This document shows positions 1 through 6,636 of a DNA stretch of 10,219 nt, piece by piece. The stretch comes from Rhodoferax sp. OV413 (GTDB lineage Bacteria > Pseudomonadota > Gammaproteobacteria > Burkholderiales > Burkholderiaceae_C): the NCBI GenBank assembly GCA_945861195.1, contig CAMATS010000052.1, positions 1 to 10,219 on the forward strand, given 5' to 3'. The translations under genes and the position numbers were made by a program. Within the stretch, counting starts at the first letter, position 1; each line of letters opens with the position of its first letter. The notes below the pieces were generated by a model. It had not been told where the DNA came from. It was given only the letters and a program-made list of their open reading frames with translations, and did no database searches.

Positions 1-540
1 CTCGGCGCCCAGGCTGGGTGTGACCTGCGCGCCAAACACATAGCCCATGGCTGCCATCAGGACAGCGCCCAGCAAGAGCAGGTCGGCCCACTGCACCGCA
101 AAGCCGCCGCTGTGCTGTTGCGCGCGAAACAGCGAATACACCACCACCAAGCTGGCACCGGCAGCCGCACTGAGCCAAAAGCCCAGCCGGGCGCGTTGGT
201 GCATCAGCCAGGCGGCGGCCGCTGCGGTGACCAGTGGCAGCAGCGCCAGCACCACCGCGGCGTGGCCGGAGCTCACGTGGCGCAGCGCAAAGCCCAGCAG
301 CAGCGGAAAGCCCAGGGCATTACCCAGCACCGCCAGGGCCAGCGGCCGGCGCTGCGCCCGGGTTGGCCAAGGGGCGCGGGTCAATAACAAGAACGCAATG
401 GACAGGGCTCCGGCCAGCGTGGCCCGCCCAAAGGTGACAAACCAGGGCGAGAGCTGAGGTGCTTCGGCGGTGCCGGTGGCCAGCCGGGTCATGGGCAGGG
501 TTACCGCAAAAATGGCCACCCCGAGCAGGCCCAGCCACAT
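1..540 (-). CDS. EamA/DMT-family permease, partial (C-terminal part beyond left edge)
   Basis: The frame reads without a stop from an ATG at 540 to the window edge, giving the first 180 residues of a very hydrophobic protein. It begins MWLGLLGVAIFAVTLPMTRL, a typical first helix of drug/metabolite-transporter permeases with two EamA repeats. About five or six membrane segments are visible (for example VLGNALGFPLLLGFAL and LPLVTAAAAAWLM), with a short basic loop around RAQRRP. Full-length relatives have about 280-310 residues and ten helices, so the second repeat is only begun here. The substrate cannot be told from sequence; family members export amino acids, metabolites or drugs across the inner membrane. 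The ATG lies 23 bases after the upstream exporter's stop and has no clear Shine-Dalgarno. An in-frame TTG at 567 overlaps that stop as TTGA and would add nine residues (LNTSQQTRG in plain codons), so the true start may be 567. Confidence 0.85.
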   Translation of the reverse strand, partial: MWLGLLGVAIFAVTLPMTRLATGTAEAPQLSPWFVTFGRATLAGALSIAFLLLTRAPWPTRAQRRPLALAVLGNALGFPLLLGFALRHVSSGHAAVVLALLPLVTAAAAAWLMHQRARLGFWLSAAAGASLVVVYSLFRAQQHSGGFAVQWADLLLLGAVLMAAMGYVFGAQVTPSLGAE

Positions 541-563
541 GCCCCGGGTTTGCTGCGAGGTGT

Positions 564-1175
564 TCAAAGCCTGGCCATCCAGCCGGCGGTCAGCACCAGC
601 ACCCCGGCCATCAGCCGGTTGAACCAGCGCAGGCGCTGCCCGCTCCCAGCCGGCCCGCTCAGCCAGTCGCGCAGCAGCGAGCCGACCAGCGCGTAGCTCA
701 GGTTGCTGACAAAGCCGAACGCCATCAACAGCGGCAGCACAAGGGCAAAGCGGGCTGCCGCGTCGGGCCGGCCGGCCAGCCAGCCCGCCACCACGGTCAG
801 TGCCAGCATCCAGGCCTTGATGTTAAGAAACTGCAGCATCACGCCCTGCCAGAACGTCACCTGCAGCTGCGCAGGGTCGGCTTGCATGAGGGTGCTGGTA
901 CGCGCCAGCTTGAGGGCCAGCCACAACAGGTAGGCAATGCCGATGGCCTGGATGCCCCAGCGCAGCTGCGGCAGGGCCACCACCAGCGTGCCCAGGCCGC
1001 CGGCGCACAGGCTCAGCAGCAGGCCCCAGCCGAACGGCACCGCCAGCACAAAGCGCAGGGTGGGGCGCAGGCCCAGGTTGGCAGCCAGTGCGGTGGACAG
1101 GGTGGTGTTGGGTCCTGGCGTGAAGCTGCCCACGGTGGCGAGCACCAGCAGGGCGGTGAGTTCGGCAGGGGTCAT
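564..1175 (-). CDS. LysE/RhtB-family amino-acid exporter (EamB-like)
   Basis: This encodes a 203-residue integral membrane protein of the LysE/RhtB efflux superfamily, which expels amino acids or derivatives from the cytoplasm. The family signature TPGPN is at residues 19-23 after the first helix, and about six hydrophobic segments follow. The second conserved motif reads LQFLNIKAW (residues 114-122). Most relatives have NPK here; E. coli EamB, the cysteine/O-acetylserine exporter, has as I recall a similar QFVNVK, so an EamB-like branch is possible, but the substrate is not established. I chose the ATG at 1175 because MTPAEL is the usual beginning of the family. An upstream in-frame GTG at 1223 would add 16 residues unlike a membrane-protein start. 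Neither start has a strong Shine-Dalgarno. It lies 54 bases after flgL on the same strand with no visible terminator, so it may receive read-through from the flagellar operon. Its stop overlaps a possible TTG start of the next permease gene. Confidence 0.9.
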   Translation of the reverse strand: MTPAELTALLVLATVGSFTPGPNTTLSTALAANLGLRPTLRFVLAVPFGWGLLLSLCAGGLGTLVVALPQLRWGIQAIGIAYLLWLALKLARTSTLMQADPAQLQVTFWQGVMLQFLNIKAWMLALTVVAGWLAGRPDAAARFALVLPLLMAFGFVSNLSYALVGSLLRDWLSGPAGSGQRLRWFNRLMAGVLVLTAGWMARL

Positions 1176-1229
1176 GGGAAGGCCCAGATTCTGACAGACT
1201 TGCCGGCCTGCACCCCCTGCCACAGACGC

Positions 1230-2456
1230 TCAGTTGATGAAGTTAAACAGTGACAGCTTCTGCACTTGCGCGTAAGACTGCAGCGCCGCTTGGTAGCCGG
1301 TTTGCAGCCGGGTGAAGTCTGAAATGCCTTTGACCATGTCGAGGTCTTGAGCGCGCGATTTGTCGGCCTCGAAGAGCAGGGCGCGGCCTTCTTGGGCGTG
1401 TTGGATGTTGTCGGCCCGGTTGAGCCATTCGCCCGCCTGGCTGCGTGCGGCCTGCAACCGGTTCATGCCGTTGTCGACCTGGGTCAGGGCCAGGCCAACG
1501 GCCTGGGCCCGCTGGCTGCTGGTCAGGTTGGTGTCGGCGATGGCCGTGATCGCGTCGTCCATCACCTTGAACAAACTTGTGGTGGTGCTGGGCACCACCT
1601 GAACCGTGTCGCCATTGGCGGGCACGCCGTTGGCCACCAGCGACAGGCCATCAAAGCTAATGGCCTGACCCGGCGTGTAGCTGGGGTTTGGCGCTGGCAA
1701 GGCCGGCGGGATGGCGGGTGCCGGCAGCACGGTGGTGGCGTTCGTTGTGTCTTGCACGCTGTAGGTGGTGGCTGCGCCCACCACGCTGAAAGTGATGGTG
1801 TAGTTGTGCCCGGTCAGGCTGGCTGGTGTCAGTACCTGGCCGGTGTTGCTCCACAGGCTGCCGGTGTTGCTGGCGCCAGTGGACAGGGCAAAGCTGCCAT
1901 TGCCACTCGCCACGTTCATCCAGACGGCCTGTCCGTCCATGGTGCCGGGAACACTGTTTTCGGTGCTGGCCTGCTGGCCCGCCAGGCCATTGAAACTCAC
2001 ACCGCTGGCGCTCTCTACAAAGGGCGCGCTGGCGCTGCCCAGGCCACCAAACAAGGGCAGGCCGTTGCCGTCTTCGGCGTTCGCCAAAGACAGCAATTGT
2101 TCGCGCAGGCTACCCATCTCTTTGGCAATTGTCAGGCGGTCTGCGGCGTTGTAGCCGCCATTGCCAGCGGTGATGGCGAGCTCGCGAAAGCGCTGCAGCA
2201 GGCCGGCGCTGTCCCCCAGGGCCGACTCGGCCAGCATCAGCGCACCCCGTTGCACTTCCAGCGCCTGCCTGTCGCTGGCGATACGCGACAGCCGGGTCTG
2301 TGCCCGCTCTGCCTGGGCCGCGCTGCTCGGGTCGTCGCTGGGCCGGTTGACGTTTTTACCCGAGGTCAGTTTTTCTTGTTGCCCAGCCAATTCGCTTTGG
2401 CGTGCATACAGGATTTGCAATGATTTTTCATAGGCATTGGCAGAACTCATTCGCAT
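1230..2456 (-). CDS. flgL: Flagellar hook-filament junction protein FlgL (HAP3)
   Basis: FlgL forms the second junction ring between hook-associated FlgK and the flagellin filament; it is exported by the flagellar type III apparatus. The N-terminal coiled-coil region carries the flagellin-like signature LTSGKNVNRPSDDP (residues 30-43), followed by heptad-rich helices to about residue 125. The C-terminal helices (about 295-408) end in the hydrophobic KLSLFNFIN. Between them is a beta-rich, Ser/Thr/Asn-rich domain, including a proline-rich stretch at 245-258 and a FDGLSL...G.PANGDTVQV motif at 268-287. At 408 residues it is about 90 longer than the enterobacterial protein (about 317); the extra length is in this central part and resembles a module in FlgK. 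The ATG at 2456 is preferred over the ATG at 2450 because AAGGAGA sits six bases upstream. It follows flgK by 26 bases and is the last flagellar gene in the run. Confidence 0.97.
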   Translation of the reverse strand: MRMSSANAYEKSLQILYARQSELAGQQEKLTSGKNVNRPSDDPSSAAQAERAQTRLSRIASDRQALEVQRGALMLAESALGDSAGLLQRFRELAITAGNGGYNAADRLTIAKEMGSLREQLLSLANAEDGNGLPLFGGLGSASAPFVESASGVSFNGLAGQQASTENSVPGTMDGQAVWMNVASGNGSFALSTGASNTGSLWSNTGQVLTPASLTGHNYTITFSVVGAATTYSVQDTTNATTVLPAPAIPPALPAPNPSYTPGQAISFDGLSLVANGVPANGDTVQVVPSTTTSLFKVMDDAITAIADTNLTSSQRAQAVGLALTQVDNGMNRLQAARSQAGEWLNRADNIQHAQEGRALLFEADKSRAQDLDMVKGISDFTRLQTGYQAALQSYAQVQKLSLFNFIN

Positions 2457-2461
2457 GCTTG

Positions 2462-2468
2462 TCTCCTT
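2462..2468 (-). promoter_or_regulatory. Strong Shine-Dalgarno of flgL
   Basis: On the minus strand the sequence AAGGAGA precedes the flgL ATG, with six bases between GGAG and the ATG at 2456. The second ATG at 2450 would be 12 bases away, so this site decides for the first start. It is the strongest ribosome binding site in the window, consistent with flgL being translated independently of flgK. Confidence 0.75.
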
Positions 2469-2474
2469 GCTTTG

Positions 2475-2492
2475 GGGCCACGCTAGCGGCCC
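2475..2492 (-). repeat. Short GC inverted repeat spanning the flgK stop codon
   Basis: The arms GGGCC and GGCCC form a perfect five-base-pair stem around an eight-base loop that contains the flgK TAG stop. There is no U-tract after it on the minus strand, so it is not an intrinsic terminator. It may be a weak mRNA hairpin between flgK and flgL, or chance in GC-rich DNA. Confidence 0.3.
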
Positions 2493-4411
2493 AGACTTTG
2501 TATCAGGATGTCAAACACGCCCTGGGCAATTTGCAGCATCTTGGCCGAGGCCTGGTAAGCCTGTTGGTACTGCAATAATTTGGCGGCTTCTTCATCGAGA
2601 TTCACGCCATCTGCGCTGGAGCGGTCCTGCTCGACGCTGGTGGCAATCGCCTGAGACACATCAGCGGCAAAGCTGGCGCTCTGCACCATCAAACCCACTT
2701 GCGCCATGGCCTCGGCGTAACCGTCAGTCAATGCGCTGCCATCAAACAGCGCTGTATCGCGCAGCGCCAGCAGGCTTTTCGCGTTGCCCCCATTGAGCCT
2801 GGGGTCGGCATTGGGCTGCACACTCACATTGCTGCCCACCACAAAGGTGTCGCCCGCCTTGGCAGCTCCCTTGAGGGTCAGTGACCAGCCGGTATTGGCG
2901 GGCAAGGTGGTCGCATATTCGATGGGCTGGCCCGATGTGTAGGTGTAGGCGGTGGCTCCGGTGTCGGACCGCGTGTAGGTACCGGGGGCGGTAAAGGTCA
3001 GCGTGATGGCCGCTGGCACTGGCACCGAGCGGGCTGCGAGCTTGTCCACGGCCAGGGTGCCGGTGTTGCTGCTGCCGGCGCGCGCCGCCACCGGGCTGCT
3101 CATGGCCAGGGCCCCAGGTGAAGAAAAAGCGCCGGCGATGCTGGTTGCCATGCCGCTAAAAGGCGTGATCAAAAAACTATCACCCGCCTGCGCTGTGCCC
3201 GAGGCTGTCAATACCAGGCCGTCGAGCTGGATTGGCAGGCTGGTGAAGTTGCTCACCTGGCTGTCCGACAGGCGGGTGATGCTGCCCGCAGCGGCGCCGG
3301 TGAAATTGATCTGGTAGTTGGAGGCTGCCAGCGCCGCCACCCCTGAGCTGGGGCTGGTCTGCAGCGCCACCTGCAGCCCTGCGTTGCCGGTGTTGGCCCG
3401 GTTGGCCAGGGCATTTGGGATGGCGGGCAGCCTAAACAAATCACCCCCGGCGTTGCCATTGAGGTCCAGCCCCAGGCTGTGCTGCGCATTCATGGCCGTG
3501 CCGATCGCCAGCGCCATGCGGCCCAGCAACTGGCCGGCCTCTGCCAAGTCGGTGTTTTGGAAGCGCAGCAGAGCGGCAATTCTGCCGCCGCCCAGGGTGG
3601 CTTCTTCGAGCACCGTGTTGGCGCCGTTATCCAGGCTCGAGAGCTTGGTCTGATTTGGGTCGTTGAAGGCGTCAGCGCTCAAGCCGAACTGCCGCACGGT
3701 GCTGCCCACCAGCAGGGGCCGACTGCCCGCTACAAAAACACTCATCACACCGTTTTCGTCTTCGAGCATGCTGGTTTGCACATAGGTGCCCAGTTCTTTG
3801 AGCAACTGATCGCGCTTGTCCAGCAGGTCATTGGGTTGCTGGCCCGAGCCGCTGGCGCGGGCTAGGTCCCGGTTCACCTGAGCCATGCGCTCGGCCAGGC
3901 TGTTGACTGCCGACACCGCCGCCCGCAGCTCTGCGCCGACCCCCCGCTTCAAGTCGTCGATCTGGCCCGCCATGGAGCGAAAGCGGGCCGCAGTTTCATC
4001 TGTCCGGTTGAGCACGACTGCGCGTGCGCTCAGGTCGGTGGGCGCGCTCGCCACGTTAGAAAAGGCATTGAGCATATCGCTCACCGCTGCGCCCAAGCCC
4101 TTGTCGCCACCCTGAAAAATATCCTCTAGGCGCCTGAGTTGCAGCAAGCGCTGCGCGTCACCGGCTGCAACCGAGCCGGACAGCGCTGACTGCCGAGTTA
4201 AAAATTCGTTGTGTGCCCGCTCGACGGTGGCGAGGCCGACACCCCCGCCGATATAGCTGCCCCCAGTGAAACTACCCAGCTCGGTTTGCTGTACCGCCGA
4301 CTGGCGCGAGTAGCCTGGCGTGTTGACATTGGCAATATTGTTGCCAATGGTTTGCAGCGCCGCCTGGTTGGTTTGCAGCGCTCGCAGGCCGATGTTGAAG
4401 ATAGCCGCCAC
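2483..4411 (-). CDS. flgK: Flagellar hook-associated protein FlgK (HAP1), GTG start
   Basis: FlgK forms the first junction zone at the hook tip, to which FlgL and then filament are added; it is exported by the flagellar type III system. The 642-residue product begins MAAIFNIGLRALQTNQAALQ and carries the axial-protein signature NNIANVNTPGYSRQ at residues 24-37. The conserved LLDKRDQLLKELGTYV follows at 196-211. The C-terminal helix includes VNLDEEAAKLLQYQQAYQAS (603-622) and ends DILIQSLGR. I placed the start at GTG 4411: the frame stays open to 4567, but the extra 52 residues overlap flgJ and are Pro/Arg-rich and unlike FlgK. This GTG start leaves a 10-base gap after flgJ, with only a weak GAAAG upstream, suggesting translational coupling. 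At 642 residues it is about 90 longer than the enterobacterial protein (about 550). Two beta-rich stretches (about 364-417 and 449-529) account for the excess and resemble each other and a segment of FlgL. Confidence 0.96.
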   Translation of the reverse strand: MAAIFNIGLRALQTNQAALQTIGNNIANVNTPGYSRQSAVQQTELGSFTGGSYIGGGVGLATVERAHNEFLTRQSALSGSVAAGDAQRLLQLRRLEDIFQGGDKGLGAAVSDMLNAFSNVASAPTDLSARAVVLNRTDETAARFRSMAGQIDDLKRGVGAELRAAVSAVNSLAERMAQVNRDLARASGSGQQPNDLLDKRDQLLKELGTYVQTSMLEDENGVMSVFVAGSRPLLVGSTVRQFGLSADAFNDPNQTKLSSLDNGANTVLEEATLGGGRIAALLRFQNTDLAEAGQLLGRMALAIGTAMNAQHSLGLDLNGNAGGDLFRLPAIPNALANRANTGNAGLQVALQTSPSSGVAALAASNYQINFTGAAAGSITRLSDSQVSNFTSLPIQLDGLVLTASGTAQAGDSFLITPFSGMATSIAGAFSSPGALAMSSPVAARAGSSNTGTLAVDKLAARSVPVPAAITLTFTAPGTYTRSDTGATAYTYTSGQPIEYATTLPANTGWSLTLKGAAKAGDTFVVGSNVSVQPNADPRLNGGNAKSLLALRDTALFDGSALTDGYAEAMAQVGLMVQSASFAADVSQAIATSVEQDRSSADGVNLDEEAAKLLQYQQAYQASAKMLQIAQGVFDILIQSLGR

Positions 4412-4421
4412 AACCGGACTT

Positions 4422-5462
4422 TCAGGCCTGTGCCCGCTGCAGACGCAGCGTTGCATTGATGGCGCGGCTGAGCTTGCTGGCGTAGTCCGGGTCGGTCGCG
4501 TAACCGGCGCGTTGCAAGCCCGAGGCAAAGGCCAGTGGCGAGTTGGTTTCTTGCTTGGCCTGGGCATAGCGCGGCGTCTTGGTGATCAGGCGGGCATAGT
4601 CCTGGAACGACTCATCGTAGGAGCTGTAGGCACGAAACCTGGCCACGCTTTTGACCGGCGCGCCGCCCACATACTCGGTGGTGGTCACCTCTGCCACCGG
4701 GCCAGTCCAATTGGCGCCGGCCTTGATGCCAAACAGGTTGAAGGACGGCGCACCGTCCCGCTGCTTGATCTCGTGCCGGCCCCAGCCAGTTTCATGCCCG
4801 GCCTGGCCCAACATGAAACCCGCTGGCAGACCGCTGGCCTTGGCAACCCGGTCGGCAGCCTCGCTGTGGCGCTTGACAAAAGCTGCCTGGCTGGATTGCG
4901 GGTTTGGCGCGCCGGGGCCGCTTGACACTGGCTGAGCGGCCGGCTTGAGCTTGGGGGTGTATGTGGACGTGTACGTGGACGTGTACGTGGACGCAGAAGT
5001 GGACGTCGACGTTGGCTTGACTGTCAGATCGGCGGGGGGCCGGCTCCAGGTGCTGTGGGCTGCGATTTTTGGTATGGCCTGGGGCATGGCGGGCGACACC
5101 GGGCTGGGCCCAGTAGCGAGATCCGGCTTGGGCATATCCGTTGCAGGCTCGCCCATCTGGCGCGACAACTGCTTGGCAATCAGCTCGGACAGGCCGCCCG
5201 GCTGGCCCGACATCTGCACCGCAAACTGCTGGTCCAGCAGGTCGGCGCCCAGATCGCCGCCCGGACTGTCAAGCAGGCCTGATTTCATGGTGGCCTCGCG
5301 CATGCTCTTGATGAGCTCGCGCATGAACAAAGACTCAAATTGTTTGGCCGCCTCTTGGATCGATTCAGGTGTGTTTTGCCCCGCCCGAGCCTTGAGCGCC
5401 CCCAGCGTTCGGCCGTCTGCGGCGAGTGCATCCGAGGGGCTGTGCAGTCTGCTCATGCTCAT
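4422..5462 (-). CDS. flgJ: FlgJ: rod cap and peptidoglycan hydrolase
   Basis: FlgJ caps the growing rod in the periplasm and cuts peptidoglycan so that the rod can pass. The N-terminal rod-binding domain spans about residues 30-105, with AAKQFESLFMRELIKSMREA at 38-57 and a DQQFAVQMSGQPGGLSELIAKQ stretch ending near 98. A long Ser/Thr/Pro-rich linker (about 106-190) follows. The C-terminal glucosaminidase domain (GH73 type, about 190-346) has QAGHETGWGRHEIK with Glu224 in the catalytic position, FNLFGIKA at 241-248 and a SYDESFQDYARL segment at 281-292. Asp288 lies 64 residues after Glu224, the spacing of the Salmonella active pair Glu184/Asp248, so the enzyme looks intact. There is no signal peptide, as expected for export through the flagellar apparatus. 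The ATG at 5462 is one base after the flgI stop; a second ATG lies two codons later. At 346 residues it is longer than the Salmonella protein (about 316), mainly through the linker, which contains a 12-bp tandem repeat. Confidence 0.97.
   Translation of the reverse strand: MSMSRLHSPSDALAADGRTLGALKARAGQNTPESIQEAAKQFESLFMRELIKSMREATMKSGLLDSPGGDLGADLLDQQFAVQMSGQPGGLSELIAKQLSRQMGEPATDMPKPDLATGPSPVSPAMPQAIPKIAAHSTWSRPPADLTVKPTSTSTSASTYTSTYTSTYTPKLKPAAQPVSSGPGAPNPQSSQAAFVKRHSEAADRVAKASGLPAGFMLGQAGHETGWGRHEIKQRDGAPSFNLFGIKAGANWTGPVAEVTTTEYVGGAPVKSVARFRAYSSYDESFQDYARLITKTPRYAQAKQETNSPLAFASGLQRAGYATDPDYASKLSRAINATLRLQRAQA
4957..4992. repeat. 12-bp tandem repeat in the flgJ linker
   Basis: Three consecutive 12-base units read GTGTACGTGGAC on the plus strand; the unit at 4957-4968 differs by one base (GTGTATGTGGAC). 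A degraded fourth unit (GCAGAAGTGGAC) and further GAC/GTC-rich sequence continue to about 5016. On the coding strand each unit encodes Ser-Thr-Tyr-Thr, giving residues about 158-169 of FlgJ. The unit is a multiple of three, so gain or loss of copies would lengthen or shorten the linker without shifting frame. Confidence 0.9.
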
Positions 5463-5463
5463 G

Positions 5464-6603
5464 TCAAATCACCTCGAGCTCGGCATTGAGCGCGCCGGCC
5501 GCCTTGATCGCCTGCAAAATCGCCAGCAGGTCCTGCGGCGTGGCGCCCAGGGCGTTCAAGGCCCGCACCACGTCTGCGAGCTGTGGCGCTGCCGGCACCT
5601 GAATCAGGATGCCGGGTTCTTGCTTGATCTGTATATTGCTTTTCTCGGTCACCACGGTCTGCCCGCCGGTGGAGAGTGCATTGGGCTGGCTGACAACCGG
5701 TGTGGTGCTCACGGTGATCGACAAATTGCCGTGCGCAATCGCGCAGGGCCCCAGGGTGACGGCCTGGCTCAGCACAATCGAGCCGGTGCGTGAGTTGATC
5801 ACCACCTTGGCCGAACGCACCGAGTCTTCGATCTGAAGCTCTTCCATTTCGGCAATAAAGGCAACCCTCGCATCGGGGTCGGTGGGCGCATTCACGCGTA
5901 CCGTGCGCCCGTCAAGCGCGCGCGCAGCACCCAGACCAAAACGCCGGTTGATGGCCTGCGCAACTCGCCGCGCGGTTTGAAAATCTGAGGCTTCGAGTCC
6001 CAGGCTGATGCTGTTGCCTTCCAGCAGCGGCGTGGGTACCGAGCGCTCCACCTGGGCGCCCGCCGGAATGCGGCCGGCACTGAGGTGGTTGATTTGCACC
6101 TTGCTGCCGGCAGCAGCAGCACCGGCCCCGGCGACCACCAGATTACCCTGCGCCAAGGCATACACCTCGCCGTCTGCGCCCTTGAGCGGGGTGCTGATCA
6201 ACATACCGCCTTTGAGCGACTTGGCATTGCCCATCGAAGACACGTTCACATCCAGCGTCTGGCCGGGCCGTGCAAAAGCTGGCAGCTGGGTGGTGACCAG
6301 CACTGCCGCCACGTTTTTGAGCTGCAACTGTGCCACTGCGGCGGCCGGCAGGGTGATGCCGAGCTGCTGTAAATAATTTGTCATGCCCTGGGCGGTGTAG
6401 GGCATCTGGGTGGTCTGGTCGCCAGTGCCATCAAGGCCCACCACCAGGCCAAAGCCGGTCAGCTGGTTGCTGCGCACGCCTTCCACGGCAGCCACTTCCT
6501 TGATGCGGCTGGCCTGGGCCGAGCCGCTGCCTAGGGCGCTGAGCAGCAGACCCCCTAAAAGCAGGCCCGCGAGCCTCGTGGGGGCGCTGAAAGAAACATG
6601 CAT
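5464..6603 (-). CDS. flgI: Flagellar P-ring protein FlgI
   Basis: FlgI assembles in the periplasm into the P ring, the bushing around the rod in the peptidoglycan layer. The 379-residue precursor has a Sec signal peptide: a basic start, the hydrophobic core LAGLLLGGLLLSALG (11-25) and a likely cleavage after AQA at residue 31. The mature protein begins SRIKEVAAVEGVR. Family motifs follow: LTGFGLVVGLDGTGDQT (48-64), the SSMGNAKSLKGG stretch (122-133), GNLVVAGAGA (153-162) and the C-terminal RALNALGATPQDLLAILQ (347-364). Only one cysteine is present (Cys287, in LGPCAIAHGNL), whereas E. coli FlgI has a DsbA-dependent disulfide; the partner position near the C terminus reads AAGALNAELEVI here. 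The ATG at 6603 has AGGGA nine bases upstream. The gene lies 33 bases after flgH, and flgJ follows after one base. Confidence 0.97.
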   Translation of the reverse strand: MHVSFSAPTRLAGLLLGGLLLSALGSGSAQASRIKEVAAVEGVRSNQLTGFGLVVGLDGTGDQTTQMPYTAQGMTNYLQQLGITLPAAAVAQLQLKNVAAVLVTTQLPAFARPGQTLDVNVSSMGNAKSLKGGMLISTPLKGADGEVYALAQGNLVVAGAGAAAAGSKVQINHLSAGRIPAGAQVERSVPTPLLEGNSISLGLEASDFQTARRVAQAINRRFGLGAARALDGRTVRVNAPTDPDARVAFIAEMEELQIEDSVRSAKVVINSRTGSIVLSQAVTLGPCAIAHGNLSITVSTTPVVSQPNALSTGGQTVVTEKSNIQIKQEPGILIQVPAAPQLADVVRALNALGATPQDLLAILQAIKAAGALNAELEVI

Positions 6604-6612
6604 GATGAAGAT

Positions 6613-6617
6613 TCCCT
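6613..6617 (-). promoter_or_regulatory. Shine-Dalgarno of flgI
   Basis: AGGGA on the minus strand lies nine bases before the ATG at 6603. It supports this start, which also gives a complete signal peptide with a basic N-terminal region. Confidence 0.55.
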
Positions 6618-6636
6618 GGGACGATATCGAGCAAGC

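Noticed and set aside
1176..1229. Possible terminator between flgL and the LysE-type gene.
   Set aside because: Only a near-palindrome (TGCAGGCCGGCA) is present, with no stable stem-loop and no following T-tract on the minus strand.
459..1253. 264-codon plus-strand open frame opposite the LysE-type exporter.
   Set aside because: Its Gln/His/Ala/Gly-rich sequence has no fold-like pattern, while the minus strand encodes a clear membrane exporter.
1347..2423. 358-codon plus-strand open frame antisense to flgL.
   Set aside because: It lies wholly opposite a well-supported flgL, has the composition of a GC-rich shadow frame, resembles no known protein and has no credible start context.
4412..4567. 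N-terminal extension of FlgK from an ATG at 4567.
   Set aside because: It overlaps the flgJ coding region, is Pro/Arg-rich, and precedes the canonical FlgK beginning at the GTG at 4411.
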